Positions 48,672 through 56,817 of a stretch of DNA of 64,000 nucleotides are shown one piece after another. Each line of letters begins with the position of its first letter. Positions within the stretch are counted from its first letter, which is position 1. The notes under the pieces are model-generated. The model saw only the letters and a program-made list of their open reading frames with translations, was not told the DNA's origin and made no database searches. Made by a program: the position numbers and the translations under genes. This DNA comes from an uncultured Collinsella sp. (lineage in GTDB: Bacteria; Actinomycetota; Coriobacteriia; Coriobacteriales; Coriobacteriaceae): contig UQHT01000007.1 in assembly GCA_900540875.1 (NCBI GenBank), forward strand, positions 1 to 64,000, read 5' to 3'.

Positions 48672-50819
48672 ATGGATCTTATCGCCCAGCTCGCGCGCGA
48701 GCTCAACCTTAAGGCCGCCAACGTCGAGGCGGCCGTCAAGCTCATCGACGAGGGAAACACCATTCCCTTTATCTCGCGCTACCGCAAGGAAGCCACGGGC
48801 GGCATGGACGATGTCGCCCTGCGCGCGCTCGACGAGCGCCTGTCCTACCTGCGTAATCTTGAGCAGCGCAAAGAGGACGTCATTCTGCTCATCGGCGCCC
48901 AGGGCAAACTCACGCCCGAGCTCGAGCAACAGATTCGCGAGGCCACACAGCTCCAGCGTGTCGAGGACCTCTACAAGCCCTACCGCAAAAAGCGCATGAC
49001 CCGCGCGCAGAAGGCACGCGAGGCCGGCCTGGAGCCACTCGCCAACATGATCATCATGCAGGCCTCGGCCAAGGGCAGCGCGCTCGACGCCGCCGCGGAC
49101 TACGTCAACGAGGAGGCCGGCTTCGACACGCCCGAAAAGGCGCTCGCCGGCGCCGCCGACATCGTGGCCGAGACGGTGGCCGAAGATCCCGAGAACGTCG
49201 CCGACCTGCGCGCCTTTGCGCAAAACACCGCCGACATCGTCGTCGAGGCCACCGACCCCGCCGAGAAGACCCCCTACGAGCCGTACTACAGCTATGATGA
49301 GCCGCTGCGCCGTATACCCAACCACCGCGTGCTGGCTATCGACCGCGGTGAGCGCGAGGGCAAGCTCCGCGTGCGCGTGAACGTCGACGGCGCTGCCGCT
49401 ACGGCACGCCTCGGCAGCCGCTGGCCCCGTCGCCAGGGCGTGTTTGCTCCCATCTTCGACGCCGCCATCGCTGACGGTTACAAGCGCCTCATGGCCCCCT
49501 CGCTGGAGCGCGAGGCCCGCGCCAAACTCACCGTTCGCGCCCAGACCGAGGCCATCAACGTCTTTGCCAAGAATCTCGAAGGCCTGCTCTCGGCACGCCC
49601 CGTGCGCGGCGCCCGCGTGCTCGCGCTCGATCCGGGCTACCGTACCGGCTGCAAGGTCGCCGTCATGGACGAGACCGGCAAGTTACTCGACCACGGCGTG
49701 GTCTACCCCACCAAGCCGCGCCACGACGTCGCCGGCACCAAGCGTGAGCTCGCCCGCCTCGTCAAGAAGAACGGCGTCAACACCATCGTCATCGGCAACG
49801 GCACCGCCAGCCGCGAGACCGAGGAAGTCGTCTCGGAGTTTATTGCCGAGCAGGCGCCCAGCCTTCGCTACACCATCGTCAACGAGGCGGGCGCGTCGGT
49901 GTACTCCGCCTCCGAGCTCGCGAGCCAGGAGTATCCCGATCTGGATGTCACCGTACGTGGCGCCATGAGCCTAGGCCGCCGTCTGCAAGACCCGCTGGCA
50001 GAGCTCGTCAAGATTCCGCCCCAGTCCATCGGCGTTGGCCAGTACCAGCACGACCTTGACCAGGCCGAGCTTTCGCGCACCCTGGGCCACGTGGTGGAAG
50101 ACGTCGTCAACCGTGTGGGCGTCGACGTCAACACCGCGAGCGCGAGCCTGCTGGGATACGTATCGGGCATCACGCCGAGCGTGGCCAAGAACATCGTGGC
50201 TTTCCGCGAGGAAAACGGTGCCTTTACCGATCGCCGCCAGCTTAAGAAGGTCCCCAAACTGGGACCCAAGGCATACCTCAACGCCGCAGGCTTCCTGCGC
50301 ATCAGCGGCGGTAAGAACCCGCTCGACGCGACAAGCGTCCACCCCGAAAGCTACGAGGTGGCCACGGCCGTCCTGGAGCGCGCCGGCGTTGCGACAAGCG
50401 AGCTCAGCCGCGGCGGCGTGCCCGACATCGAGCGCCGTCTGGGCAGTATCTCGGCGCTGGCAAGCGATCTGGACTGCGGCACCCTAACGCTCATCGACAT
50501 TGTCAACGAGCTCAAGAAGCCCGGCCGCGACCCGCGCGACGACGCGCCCGAGGTAGTCTTTAGCCGCTCGGCGCTTTCGATCGACGACCTGGAGCCCGGC
50601 ATGGAACTCAAGGGCACGGTGCGCAACGTCGTCGACTTTGGCGCCTTCGTCGACGTGGGCGTGCACCAGGACGGCCTCGTGCACATCTCCAAGCTGGCCA
50701 ACCGCTTCGTCAAGCACCCCAGCGACGTGGTGCGCGTCGGTGACACGGTCAAGGTGTGGGTTGAAAAGGTCGATCGCGACCGCAAGAAGATCTCCCTCAC
50801 CATGGTGCAGGGGAAGTAA
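48672..50819 (+). CDS. tex: Tex family RNA-binding transcription accessory protein
   Basis: 715 residues. An N-terminal helical domain (NTIPFISRYRKEATGGMDDVALR), the YqgF-like RNase-H fold (VLALDPGYRTGCKVAVMD), the helix-hairpin-helix region (IGVGQYQHD, then NTASASLLGYVSGI) and a C-terminal S1 domain (LKGTVRNVVDFGAFVDVGVHQDGLVHIS) appear in the standard order. Tex binds nucleic acid and affects transcription; it is homologous to eukaryotic Spt6. Start after AAGGAGTCCC. Length is slightly under the usual 720-780. Confidence 0.95.
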   Translation: MDLIAQLARELNLKAANVEAAVKLIDEGNTIPFISRYRKEATGGMDDVALRALDERLSYLRNLEQRKEDVILLIGAQGKLTPELEQQIREATQLQRVEDLYKPYRKKRMTRAQKAREAGLEPLANMIIMQASAKGSALDAAADYVNEEAGFDTPEKALAGAADIVAETVAEDPENVADLRAFAQNTADIVVEATDPAEKTPYEPYYSYDEPLRRIPNHRVLAIDRGEREGKLRVRVNVDGAAATARLGSRWPRRQGVFAPIFDAAIADGYKRLMAPSLEREARAKLTVRAQTEAINVFAKNLEGLLSARPVRGARVLALDPGYRTGCKVAVMDETGKLLDHGVVYPTKPRHDVAGTKRELARLVKKNGVNTIVIGNGTASRETEEVVSEFIAEQAPSLRYTIVNEAGASVYSASELASQEYPDLDVTVRGAMSLGRRLQDPLAELVKIPPQSIGVGQYQHDLDQAELSRTLGHVVEDVVNRVGVDVNTASASLLGYVSGITPSVAKNIVAFREENGAFTDRRQLKKVPKLGPKAYLNAAGFLRISGGKNPLDATSVHPESYEVATAVLERAGVATSELSRGGVPDIERRLGSISALASDLDCGTLTLIDIVNELKKPGRDPRDDAPEVVFSRSALSIDDLEPGMELKGTVRNVVDFGAFVDVGVHQDGLVHISKLANRFVKHPSDVVRVGDTVKVWVEKVDRDRKKISLTMVQGK

Positions 50820-50918
50820 ACCGCCAAAGCAAGGGTCCCCCCTCTCGCGACGTGCAAAATCGCGAGTATTCTGCAAATTCCACCGTTCCGTATGCCCCTC
50901 AGAGACGAAAAAGCAAGA

Positions 50919-50963
50919 AACAGCCCCCGTTTTAGCGTCATCAGAGCCAAAACGGGGGCTGTT
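50919..50963. terminator. hairpin between converging tex and transaldolase genes
   Basis: AACAGCCCCCGTTTT (50919-50933) pairs perfectly with 50949-50963 around a 15-nt loop. On the minus strand it is followed by TTTCTTGCTTTTT, so it can terminate transcription from the transaldolase side. The plus-strand tail is not T-rich. Confidence 0.65.
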
Positions 50964-51099
50964 CCATGCTTCACCCAGCTGGTAAAAGCCTTTACCTTGC
51001 TGAATACTCTCAATTTTGCACGGCGCAGGCGGGGGTACCTTTGTCCACGGCAGGATATGGAAGCCTATCACCAACCTACCGGCAAGTTCGTGTCGGCAG

Positions 51100-51169
51100 C
51101 CCCGGCCTTTCCTTTGCCTAGCGCGACCCTCGCGAAGCGCGTGAGCGATAGGGAAAGGAAAGGCCGGGG
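51100..51169. repeat. 70-nt near-continuous hairpin
   Basis: CCCCGGCCTTTCCTTT (51100-51115) pairs exactly with 51154-51169, and the interior continues as CCTAGCGC / GCGATAGG with a further GCG-rich inner stem. It lies 31 bp after the transaldolase stop, in the converging spacer with tex. Probably an end structure or small mobile palindrome. Confidence 0.7.
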
Positions 51170-51200
51170 CGAACAACCCGCGATGTAGTCAGCGTTCGCG

Positions 51201-51905
51201 TTACGGCAGGATATGGAAACCGAGCGAGGCGATATCCTTGGCAAAACCGCGCACGGTATCGAGCGAGACCTCGTACGGGTCACGGCCGATGTTCTTACGC
51301 TTGGCCAGGATGCTGTTGGGCACCGTGATGATCTGGCAACCGCATCCTTCCGCCTGGTAAATATTGATAAGCTCACGCGTGGACGCCCACAGGACCTCGC
51401 AGTTGGGCTTGGCGGCGGCCTTCTTCACCGACTCCGTCATAAACGGAATGGGATCGACGCCGGTGTCAGCGATACGGCCGGCAAAGAGCGAGATGATGGA
51501 CGGCGTCTCGGCATCAACGGCCTCGACCATCTCGTCGACCTGCGTAGGCGTAAAGATGGTGGTGACGTTGACCTTGATGCCATCGGCCGAAAGCTTGCGC
51601 ACCAGCTCGGCGGTGGACTCGCCCTTGGTAGTCACGCACGGAATCTTGACGTAGACGTTCTCGGCCCAGGTAGCGATCTCGCGGGCCTCGACCTCCATGG
51701 TCTCGACGTCGTCGGCAAAGACCTCAAACGAGACGGACACATCGGTGATGTGGGCCAGGACCTCCTTGGCAAACGCGCGGTAATCCGTCACGCCGTCCTT
51801 CTTCATAAGGGACGGGTTGGTCGTGAAACCCTGAACGTTGCCGTTCTCGTACATGTCGAGCATGCCCTCGAGGTTTGCACCGTCAGCGAACACCTTGATT
51901 GCCAT
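51201..51905 (-). CDS. transaldolase, small Fsa/TalC type, copy 1
   Basis: 234-residue single TIM barrel of the small transaldolase/fructose-6-phosphate aldolase group. The Schiff-base lysine lies in ENVYVKIPCVTTKG (about 88), with GFTTNPSLM, VNVTTIFTP and SLFAGRIADTGVDP elsewhere. The start MAIKVFADG follows CGAAAGG; the open frame to 51929 adds nothing. Very similar to copy 2 at 54500-55210. Not in the same transcript as the PTS genes, since a terminator lies between. Confidence 0.92.
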   Translation of the reverse strand: MAIKVFADGANLEGMLDMYENGNVQGFTTNPSLMKKDGVTDYRAFAKEVLAHITDVSVSFEVFADDVETMEVEAREIATWAENVYVKIPCVTTKGESTAELVRKLSADGIKVNVTTIFTPTQVDEMVEAVDAETPSIISLFAGRIADTGVDPIPFMTESVKKAAAKPNCEVLWASTRELINIYQAEGCGCQIITVPNSILAKRKNIGRDPYEVSLDTVRGFAKDIASLGFHILP

Positions 51906-52130
51906 CTGCCTGATTCCTTTCGTTAGCATACGGCCGATAAACTGCTAAACACTTTACCTACGTTTATCAAGGCGTGAGCTGCGGGTTTTCATCTTCTCGG
52001 CGAACGGTTTTGCAGTTTTACCATTTTTATATCGACACCCCAGCGGCAAAACGTTTTTGCTGATCATCGCGGTTGATTCCGTTCGCGGCGCAGAGACAGC
52101 GCTTCACCGGTGCGTTTTCACAACCAGTCC

Positions 52131-52170
52131 AAAACAAAAAGCGGTGACGCCTCATTTGAGACGTCACCGC
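52131..52170 (-). terminator. intrinsic terminator of the ascorbate-type PTS operon
   Basis: On the minus strand GCGGTGACG / CGTCACCGC with a 12-nt loop is followed by TTTTTGTTTT. It lies about 60 bp after the EIIC stop. No gene is seen in the rest of the 51906-52229 spacer. Confidence 0.9.
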
Positions 52171-52229
52171 TTCCGTGTAGGAGCCGGTTATCGGAGCTCC
52201 GCCCGATTAGGGCTTAACGTATGCCTGGA

Positions 52230-53621
52230 TTACTCTTCCTCAACGTGATTGATCACAGCACCCTTGGTGTGGATGAAGTTGGGGACGAAGGCGACGATCA
52301 GAAGGACAGCAAGAATCGCGTAGACACCGGTGGTACCGAAGGCCTCGGCAGCGCGGCCAAGCGTAATACCAATGACGGAGAAATCGAAGTCGCCGAACGT
52401 AGTGTTCTTGAAGCCAAAGACGTCAAGAACGGGCAGGAGCAGGGCCGGGGCGAAGGTGATGAGCAGACCGTTGACGAAAGCGCCAAGAGCTGCGCCCTTG
52501 CGACCGCCGGTAGCATTGCCGTAGATGCCTGCGGTAGCACCGCAGAAGAAGTGGGGAACCATGCCCGGGATGATGAAGATGCCCAGGGTAGCGCCCACGA
52601 TGAACATACCGACCACGCCACCGATGAAGGATGCGACAAAGCCGAGGATGACGGCGGTGGGAGCATAGGGGAAGAAGACGGCGCAGTCGACGGCGGGGAT
52701 GGCACCGGGGATCAGCTTGTTGGAGATGCCCTGGAAAGCCGGGACCAGGTCGGCAAGGATCATACGAACGCCGTTATAGACGATGGTGACACCAACGGCA
52801 AAGGACAGGGCACAGGTCAGGGCATAGACAATCACGTTGTCGCCGCCAGCGGTCTTGGTAACGACCGCAGGATCTGCGATGTAAGCGGCGAAAGCGGTAA
52901 CCAGGTAGAAGAAGGCCATGGTGAGAGCCGTGGAGATGGTAGTGTCGCGCAGGAAGGCGAACTTCTCGGGAACCTCGATCTTCTCGGTGCTGTTCTCCTC
53001 GGCGTCCTTAGCAAAAAGCGTACCGACTGCAGCGGAGATGTAATAGGCGAGTGAACCGAAGTGGCCCATGGCGATTTCATCGCCATCGGTAACCTTCTCG
53101 GTGAAACGCTGACCAACGGCGGGAAGCATAGCGCTCACGAGGCCCAGGAACATGCCGCCCACGATGACAAGCTGGACATCCTGGAAGCCAGATGCCTGCA
53201 GAACGGCAGACAGCAGGCAGGCCATAAACATGCTGTGATGGCCCGTCAGGAAGATGTACTTAAACTTGGTAAAGCGGGCAATGATAATGTTCACGACATA
53301 GCCGAGAATCAGGATCATCATGGTCTGAACGCCGAGGACGCTCTGAGCCATCGAAACAACGACCTCGTTGTTGGGCACGACGCCGGTGATGTGGAAACCG
53401 GTCTCGATGAAGGTACCCAGCGGAGCAAGGTTCTCCTGAACAACAGCGGCGCCGGCGGACAGCATGATGTAACCAAGAATGGGCTTCAGGGTGCCCGTCA
53501 TCACCTTGTGGGCAGGACGCTTAAGCGCGACAAGGCCCACAAAGGCAAATAGACCCATAATCCACGCTGGCTTGGTCAGAATCGATTGGATAAACTCAAG
53601 TATGGGAAGGATGGCTTGCAT
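52230..53621 (-). CDS. PTS EIIC component, ascorbate (UlaA/SgaT) family
   Basis: 463 residues, about 11-12 membrane segments. It is the permease that takes up and phosphorylates its sugar with the EIIB and EIIA encoded upstream. GTLKPILGYIMLSAG, IFLTGHHSMF, QRFTEKVTDGDEIAMGHFGSLAYYISA and LIPGAIPAVDCAVFFPYAPTAVILGF match UlaA well. I chose the ATG at 53619-53621 (MQAILP) after AGAAAGGAAG. No ulaG or ulaD relatives lie nearby and transaldolases do, so the sugar may not be ascorbate. Confidence 0.92.
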   Translation of the reverse strand: MQAILPILEFIQSILTKPAWIMGLFAFVGLVALKRPAHKVMTGTLKPILGYIMLSAGAAVVQENLAPLGTFIETGFHITGVVPNNEVVVSMAQSVLGVQTMMILILGYVVNIIIARFTKFKYIFLTGHHSMFMACLLSAVLQASGFQDVQLVIVGGMFLGLVSAMLPAVGQRFTEKVTDGDEIAMGHFGSLAYYISAAVGTLFAKDAEENSTEKIEVPEKFAFLRDTTISTALTMAFFYLVTAFAAYIADPAVVTKTAGGDNVIVYALTCALSFAVGVTIVYNGVRMILADLVPAFQGISNKLIPGAIPAVDCAVFFPYAPTAVILGFVASFIGGVVGMFIVGATLGIFIIPGMVPHFFCGATAGIYGNATGGRKGAALGAFVNGLLITFAPALLLPVLDVFGFKNTTFGDFDFSVIGITLGRAAEAFGTTGVYAILAVLLIVAFVPNFIHTKGAVINHVEEE

Positions 53622-53692
53622 CTGCGCTTCCTTTCTCTCTAACGTGGGCGCGTTTCCCTCTTCCACAGGGAACCGCCCTTTTTTGTGCCGCT

Positions 53693-53968
53693 TTAGGCGT
53701 TAGCGGCGGCCGCCTTGATTGCCTCGAGGGCGTCTTCGCGGATCTTCTTCTTGTTCACATAGCTGCGAACGATCACAACGTTGCCGTGGAGCTCGGGGGC
53801 GAGTTCCTTAACGGTGATGAACAGATCCGGATTTGCGGAAGAAGCACCGTTCAGGTCCATAGACTCAACGTCGGCCTTGATGCCCTCCTCCTCGCAAAGC
53901 TCCTCGACTTTGCCAGCGAGCATCAGGCTGGACCCGATGCCGTTTCCGCATACGGTGATGATATGCAT
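53693..53968 (-). CDS. PTS EIIB component, ascorbate/lactose-type fold
   Basis: 91 residues. The phosphorylated cysteine lies in VCGNGIGSSL (Cys7). The fold and length fit UlaB/SgaB. It lies between EIIA and EIIC in a single minus-strand transcript. Confidence 0.92.
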   Translation of the reverse strand: MHIITVCGNGIGSSLMLAGKVEELCEEEGIKADVESMDLNGASSANPDLFITVKELAPELHGNVVIVRSYVNKKKIREDALEAIKAAAANA

Positions 53969-54043
53969 GGCAACCTTCCTCTCCTACACGTGACGGTTTT
54001 CCGTCTATCCAAAAGCGGCGACGCATCGCCGTGCCATTAAGGC

Positions 54044-54490
54044 CTAAAAGAATGAACGCATGGTCTCCAAAACCTGCTCGGGCGTATCGCATGCGCTGAG
54101 CTTGGCAACGCAGTCCTCGTCCTCGAACATCTGCGAAAGCTCCGCCAAGCAGCCAAGATGAGCCTTGGGGTCGGGTGCGCAAATACCCACGAGCACGTGA
54201 ACCGGATCGAAATCCTCGTGTCCAAACGCAATGGCAGGGTCAAGCGTGACGATACAGATCCCCGCTTCACTCACATTGCCATTTGCCTGAGCGTGGGGCA
54301 TGGCGATGCCCTCTTCCAAGACCATATAGGGGCCGAATTTGTGAACCGATGAAATCATGGCGTCAACATAGCTCTGGTCGCATTTGCCAGCGTCTACGAG
54401 CAACTTACCGCATGCCTTGATCGCTTCCTCCCAGTCGGAGGCCTCGACGTGGCAGGCAATAAGCTCGGGCTTAAGAAGATCGGTCAGCAT
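54044..54490 (-). CDS. PTS EIIA component, fructose/mannitol/ascorbate type
   Basis: 148 residues of the EIIA-2 family. The phosphorylated histidine is in GIAMPHAQ (about residue 67). It passes phosphate from HPr to EIIB. It lies 9 bp after transaldolase copy 2 in the same operon. Confidence 0.93.
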   Translation of the reverse strand: MLTDLLKPELIACHVEASDWEEAIKACGKLLVDAGKCDQSYVDAMISSVHKFGPYMVLEEGIAMPHAQANGNVSEAGICIVTLDPAIAFGHEDFDPVHVLVGICAPDPKAHLGCLAELSQMFEDEDCVAKLSACDTPEQVLETMRSFF

Positions 54491-54499
54491 GCTCGTCCC

Positions 54500-55210
54500 C
54501 TACTCCTCGGGCAGGATATGAAAACCAAGCGCCTGAATGTCGCGGGCAAAGCCCTTGACCGTATCAAGCGAGTACTCAAGCAAATCTTTCCCGAAATTCT
54601 TGCGTTTGGCAAGAAGGGCATTGGGGACCGTAATGATCTGGCATCCAACGGACTCCGCCTGGAAGATATTGAGGACCTCGCGCGTAGACGCCCAGAGAAC
54701 CTCGGCAGCAGGCTTAACGGCAGCCTTCTTTACGGACTCCGCCATGAGGGGCAGCGGATCGACGCCGGTATCGGCAATGCGACCGGCAAAGATGGACAGA
54801 ATAGAGGGGGTCTCAGCAGAGACGGCATCGACAAACTCGTCGACCTGCTCGGGCGTGAAGATAGTGGTGACATTCACCTTGATGCCGTCGGCAGAAAGGC
54901 GCTTGACCAGCGCGGCAGTGGACTCACCCTTGGTGTTGAGCGCCGGGATCTTAACGTAGACGTTGTCTGCCCAGGTTGCGATCTCGCGAGCCTCGGCTTC
55001 CATACCCGCCTCGTCGTCGGCGAATACCTCAAAAGAGACCGACACATCAGTAATGTGCTCAAGAACCGTCTTGGCAAAAGCGCGGTAGTCGGTCACGCCG
55101 CCGGCCTTCATAAGGGAAGGATTGGTCGTGAAGCCCTGAACGTTGCCATTGTCATGCATGTCAAGCATGCCCTCGAGGTTAGCGCCGTCGGCAAACACCT
55201 TGATCGCCAT
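54500..55210 (-). CDS. transaldolase, small Fsa/TalC type, copy 2
   Basis: 236 residues. Nearly the same protein as copy 1, with the Schiff-base Lys in DNVYVKIPALNTKG. It heads the PTS operon (then EIIA, EIIB, EIIC), so the imported sugar phosphate is probably cleaved or transferred by this enzyme. The start MAIKVFADG follows GAAAGGACC. The spacer upstream carries repeated operator-like sites shared with the divergent DeoR gene. Confidence 0.92.
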   Translation of the reverse strand: MAIKVFADGANLEGMLDMHDNGNVQGFTTNPSLMKAGGVTDYRAFAKTVLEHITDVSVSFEVFADDEAGMEAEAREIATWADNVYVKIPALNTKGESTAALVKRLSADGIKVNVTTIFTPEQVDEFVDAVSAETPSILSIFAGRIADTGVDPLPLMAESVKKAAVKPAAEVLWASTREVLNIFQAESVGCQIITVPNALLAKRKNFGKDLLEYSLDTVKGFARDIQALGFHILPEE

Positions 55211-55240
55211 GTTCGGTCCTTTCTCATCTAACACTATTGC

Positions 55241-55316
55241 TATCGAAAGCCTTCTTCTTTGTTTCAAAAGCTTTTCGGTTTTCTTTTATAAACCATTTCA
55301 AAAGCTATCGAAAGCT
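55241..55316. promoter_or_regulatory. repeated operator-like sites in the tal2-deoR spacer
   Basis: TATCGAAAGC occurs at 55241-55250 and, as CTATCGAAAGCT, at 55305-55316. TTTCAAAAGCT occurs at 55262-55272 and 55296-55306. The paired direct repeats in a divergent spacer fit binding by the DeoR-type protein next door. Confidence 0.55.
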
Positions 55317-55330
55317 CAATTGTCAACTTT

Positions 55331-55360
55331 CCGTGAACGGTCGAATATCGGGCGTGAACG
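55331..55360. promoter_or_regulatory. tandem CGTGAACG sites
   Basis: CGTGAACG at 55332-55339 and 55353-55360, 21 bp apart (two helical turns); the first lies inside the palindrome CCGTGAACGG. A closely similar block is at 63962-63992. See finding. Confidence 0.5.
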
Positions 55361-55480
55361 TACTTCTTTTGGGCGGCACCTTCAGAATGAGACTCTTTAT
55401 AGCCCGTTTACGTGCGAACTATCTGCTACGCATGCATTTGTGACATGCCATTCCGTTCTTTTGATTCATTCGAATTTGCC

Positions 55481-55509
55481 TTGTTCTTTTCATATCGATA
55501 CGTTATATT
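55481..55509 (+). promoter_or_regulatory. promoter of the DeoR-family gene
   Basis: TTGTTC, 17-bp spacer, TATATT, in an A/T-rich stretch 50 bp before the start codon. Confidence 0.6.
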
Positions 55510-55558
55510 TCGATTACGAAAGGCGCATCTTTTACCTTTTGTTCAAAAGGAGCGGCAT

Positions 55559-56350
55559 ATGGCATCTACTTCAGACCTTTCACCGGCCGAGCGTCAGCGA
55601 TTTATCATGAATTGGCTGGCCGAAAAGCCAAATATCTCGGTATCCGACATCGTTCGCCGTTTTTCGGTTTCGGAAGTCACCGCACGACACGACCTCATCT
55701 CGTTGGAATCCGAAGGCAAGCTGCGTCGCGTACGCGGCGGAGCGGTATCGCTTTCTCGCTCCAACGCAATCTCGTATCCCGAGGAGCGCATCAATGTCCA
55801 AGTCGAGGCCAAGGAGGCCATCGCCGCAACCGCAGCAACTCTTGTTGATGATGGCGATGTTCTGGTAATTGATATCGGCACCACAGGCTTTTACTTCGCT
55901 AAGGCCCTCATGGACAAGCGTGAGATCACCATTATCACCGGCGATCTTGCAATCGCGAACTACGCCAGCTTCAATCTCCCCAATGCTTCGGTAGTGCTGC
56001 TGGGCGGCTCCGTGCGCAAGGGCCACCTCTATCTCGCGGGCGCACTGACGCTCGACTGCATGAGCAAACTACATGCCGACAAGGCGTTTGTCAGTGCTGA
56101 CGGATTCCACCCCGACCACGGTTTTACCGTCGAGCACGACTTCTCGGCCATGATCAAGCATATGTACCTTGCCAACTCAAACCAGGGCTACATGATGGTT
56201 GACCAGGGAAAGTTCAACAAGACCAGTTTTTATCAGTCCGCGCAGATCGATGACCTCGACGGCATCATCGTTGATGGAGACAACGAGGGCATCATGACGG
56301 CGGCGATCGAGAGCAGTCGCAGTCATCCCAAGCTCTATATTGCAAAATAG
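55559..56350 (+). CDS. DeoR family transcriptional regulator
   Basis: 263 residues. The N-terminal helix-turn-helix (RFIMNWLAEKPNISVSDIVRRFSVSEVTARHDLISLESEGKLRRVRGGAV) matches the DeoR signature. The C-terminal DeoR sensor domain (DDGDVLVIDIGTTGFYFAKAL, GGSVRKGHLYLAG, ADKAFVSADG) normally binds a phosphosugar. The ATG at 55559 follows AAAAGGAG; the frame is open from 55412. Divergent from the tal2-PTS operon, which it most likely represses. Confidence 0.93.
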   Translation: MASTSDLSPAERQRFIMNWLAEKPNISVSDIVRRFSVSEVTARHDLISLESEGKLRRVRGGAVSLSRSNAISYPEERINVQVEAKEAIAATAATLVDDGDVLVIDIGTTGFYFAKALMDKREITIITGDLAIANYASFNLPNASVVLLGGSVRKGHLYLAGALTLDCMSKLHADKAFVSADGFHPDHGFTVEHDFSAMIKHMYLANSNQGYMMVDQGKFNKTSFYQSAQIDDLDGIIVDGDNEGIMTAAIESSRSHPKLYIAK

Positions 56351-56357
56351 CTCAAAT

Positions 56358-56396
56358 GGCCGGGTCGCCCCCACTGCGGGCGACCCGGCCATTTAT
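56358..56396. terminator. bidirectional terminator between deoR and HAD fragment
   Basis: GGCCGGGTCGCCC / GGGCGACCCGGCC, 13-bp perfect stem with a 7-nt loop, followed by ATTTATT and preceded by AAAT. It lies 7 bp after the DeoR stop. Confidence 0.75.
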
Positions 56397-56650
56397 TAAA
56401 TCAACCCAAAATGCTGCATCGCTGTGACGGTACCGTCGTGTGCGACATCGTCGGTCACGTAGTCGGCGACCGCCTTGACCTCGGGCATGGCGTTGCCCAT
56501 GGCAACAGCCGTCTCGACGGCGGCGAGCATGCCCAGGTCGTTGCCCGAATCGCCAAAGCCAAAGGTGCGCTCGTTGCCAGAGCGGCCCAGATAGTCAAGC
56601 GCTCGCGCCACGCCCACGCCCTTGTCAATACCCTTGGGGCTCAGCTCGCG
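56396..56650 (-). pseudogene. truncated Cof-type HAD phosphatase
   Basis: Only the C-terminal 80 residues of a HAD-IIB phosphatase remain: GIDKGVGVARALDYLG, then motif IV in FGFGDSGNDLGML and AMGNAMPEVKAVADYVTDDVAHDG. The N-terminal DxD nucleophile, motif II and the cap are absent. Upstream codons to 56773 read as Arg/Ala-rich sequence unlike the family, so the break lies near 56645. The gene was probably cut when the neighbouring block was inserted. Confidence 0.8.
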
Positions 56651-56749
56651 ATTTGCTTGCTGGGCTCGCTTGGAAGCTCGGCGGTAAACGCGTCTCCCAG
56701 TCAATCCGGCACCGCCGAGGCAAACCCCACACGCGCCCGCCAACGCAAA

Positions 56750-56784
56750 GGTCCGGCGGGACGCACCTAGCATCCCGCCGGACC
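56750..56784 (-). terminator. hairpin at the end of the esterase gene
   Basis: GGTCCGGCGGGA / TCCCGCCGGACC, perfect 12-bp stem with an 11-nt loop, followed on the minus strand by TTTG. It lies 33 bp after the esterase stop, at the edge of the inserted block. Confidence 0.65.
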
Positions 56785-56817
56785 GTCACTCGTCCAGGAG
56801 GCCACCGCGACGAACCT

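Noticed and set aside
52230..53621. Galactitol (GatC) EIIC
   Set aside because: The sequence follows the UlaA pattern (FLTGHHSMF, LIPGAIPAVDCAVFFPYAP) more closely, and the EIIB/EIIA sizes fit the ascorbate family.
56651..56773. Intact N-terminus of the HAD phosphatase
   Set aside because: The upstream codons give an Arg/Ala-rich stretch without the DxD motif, so the gene is treated as broken.
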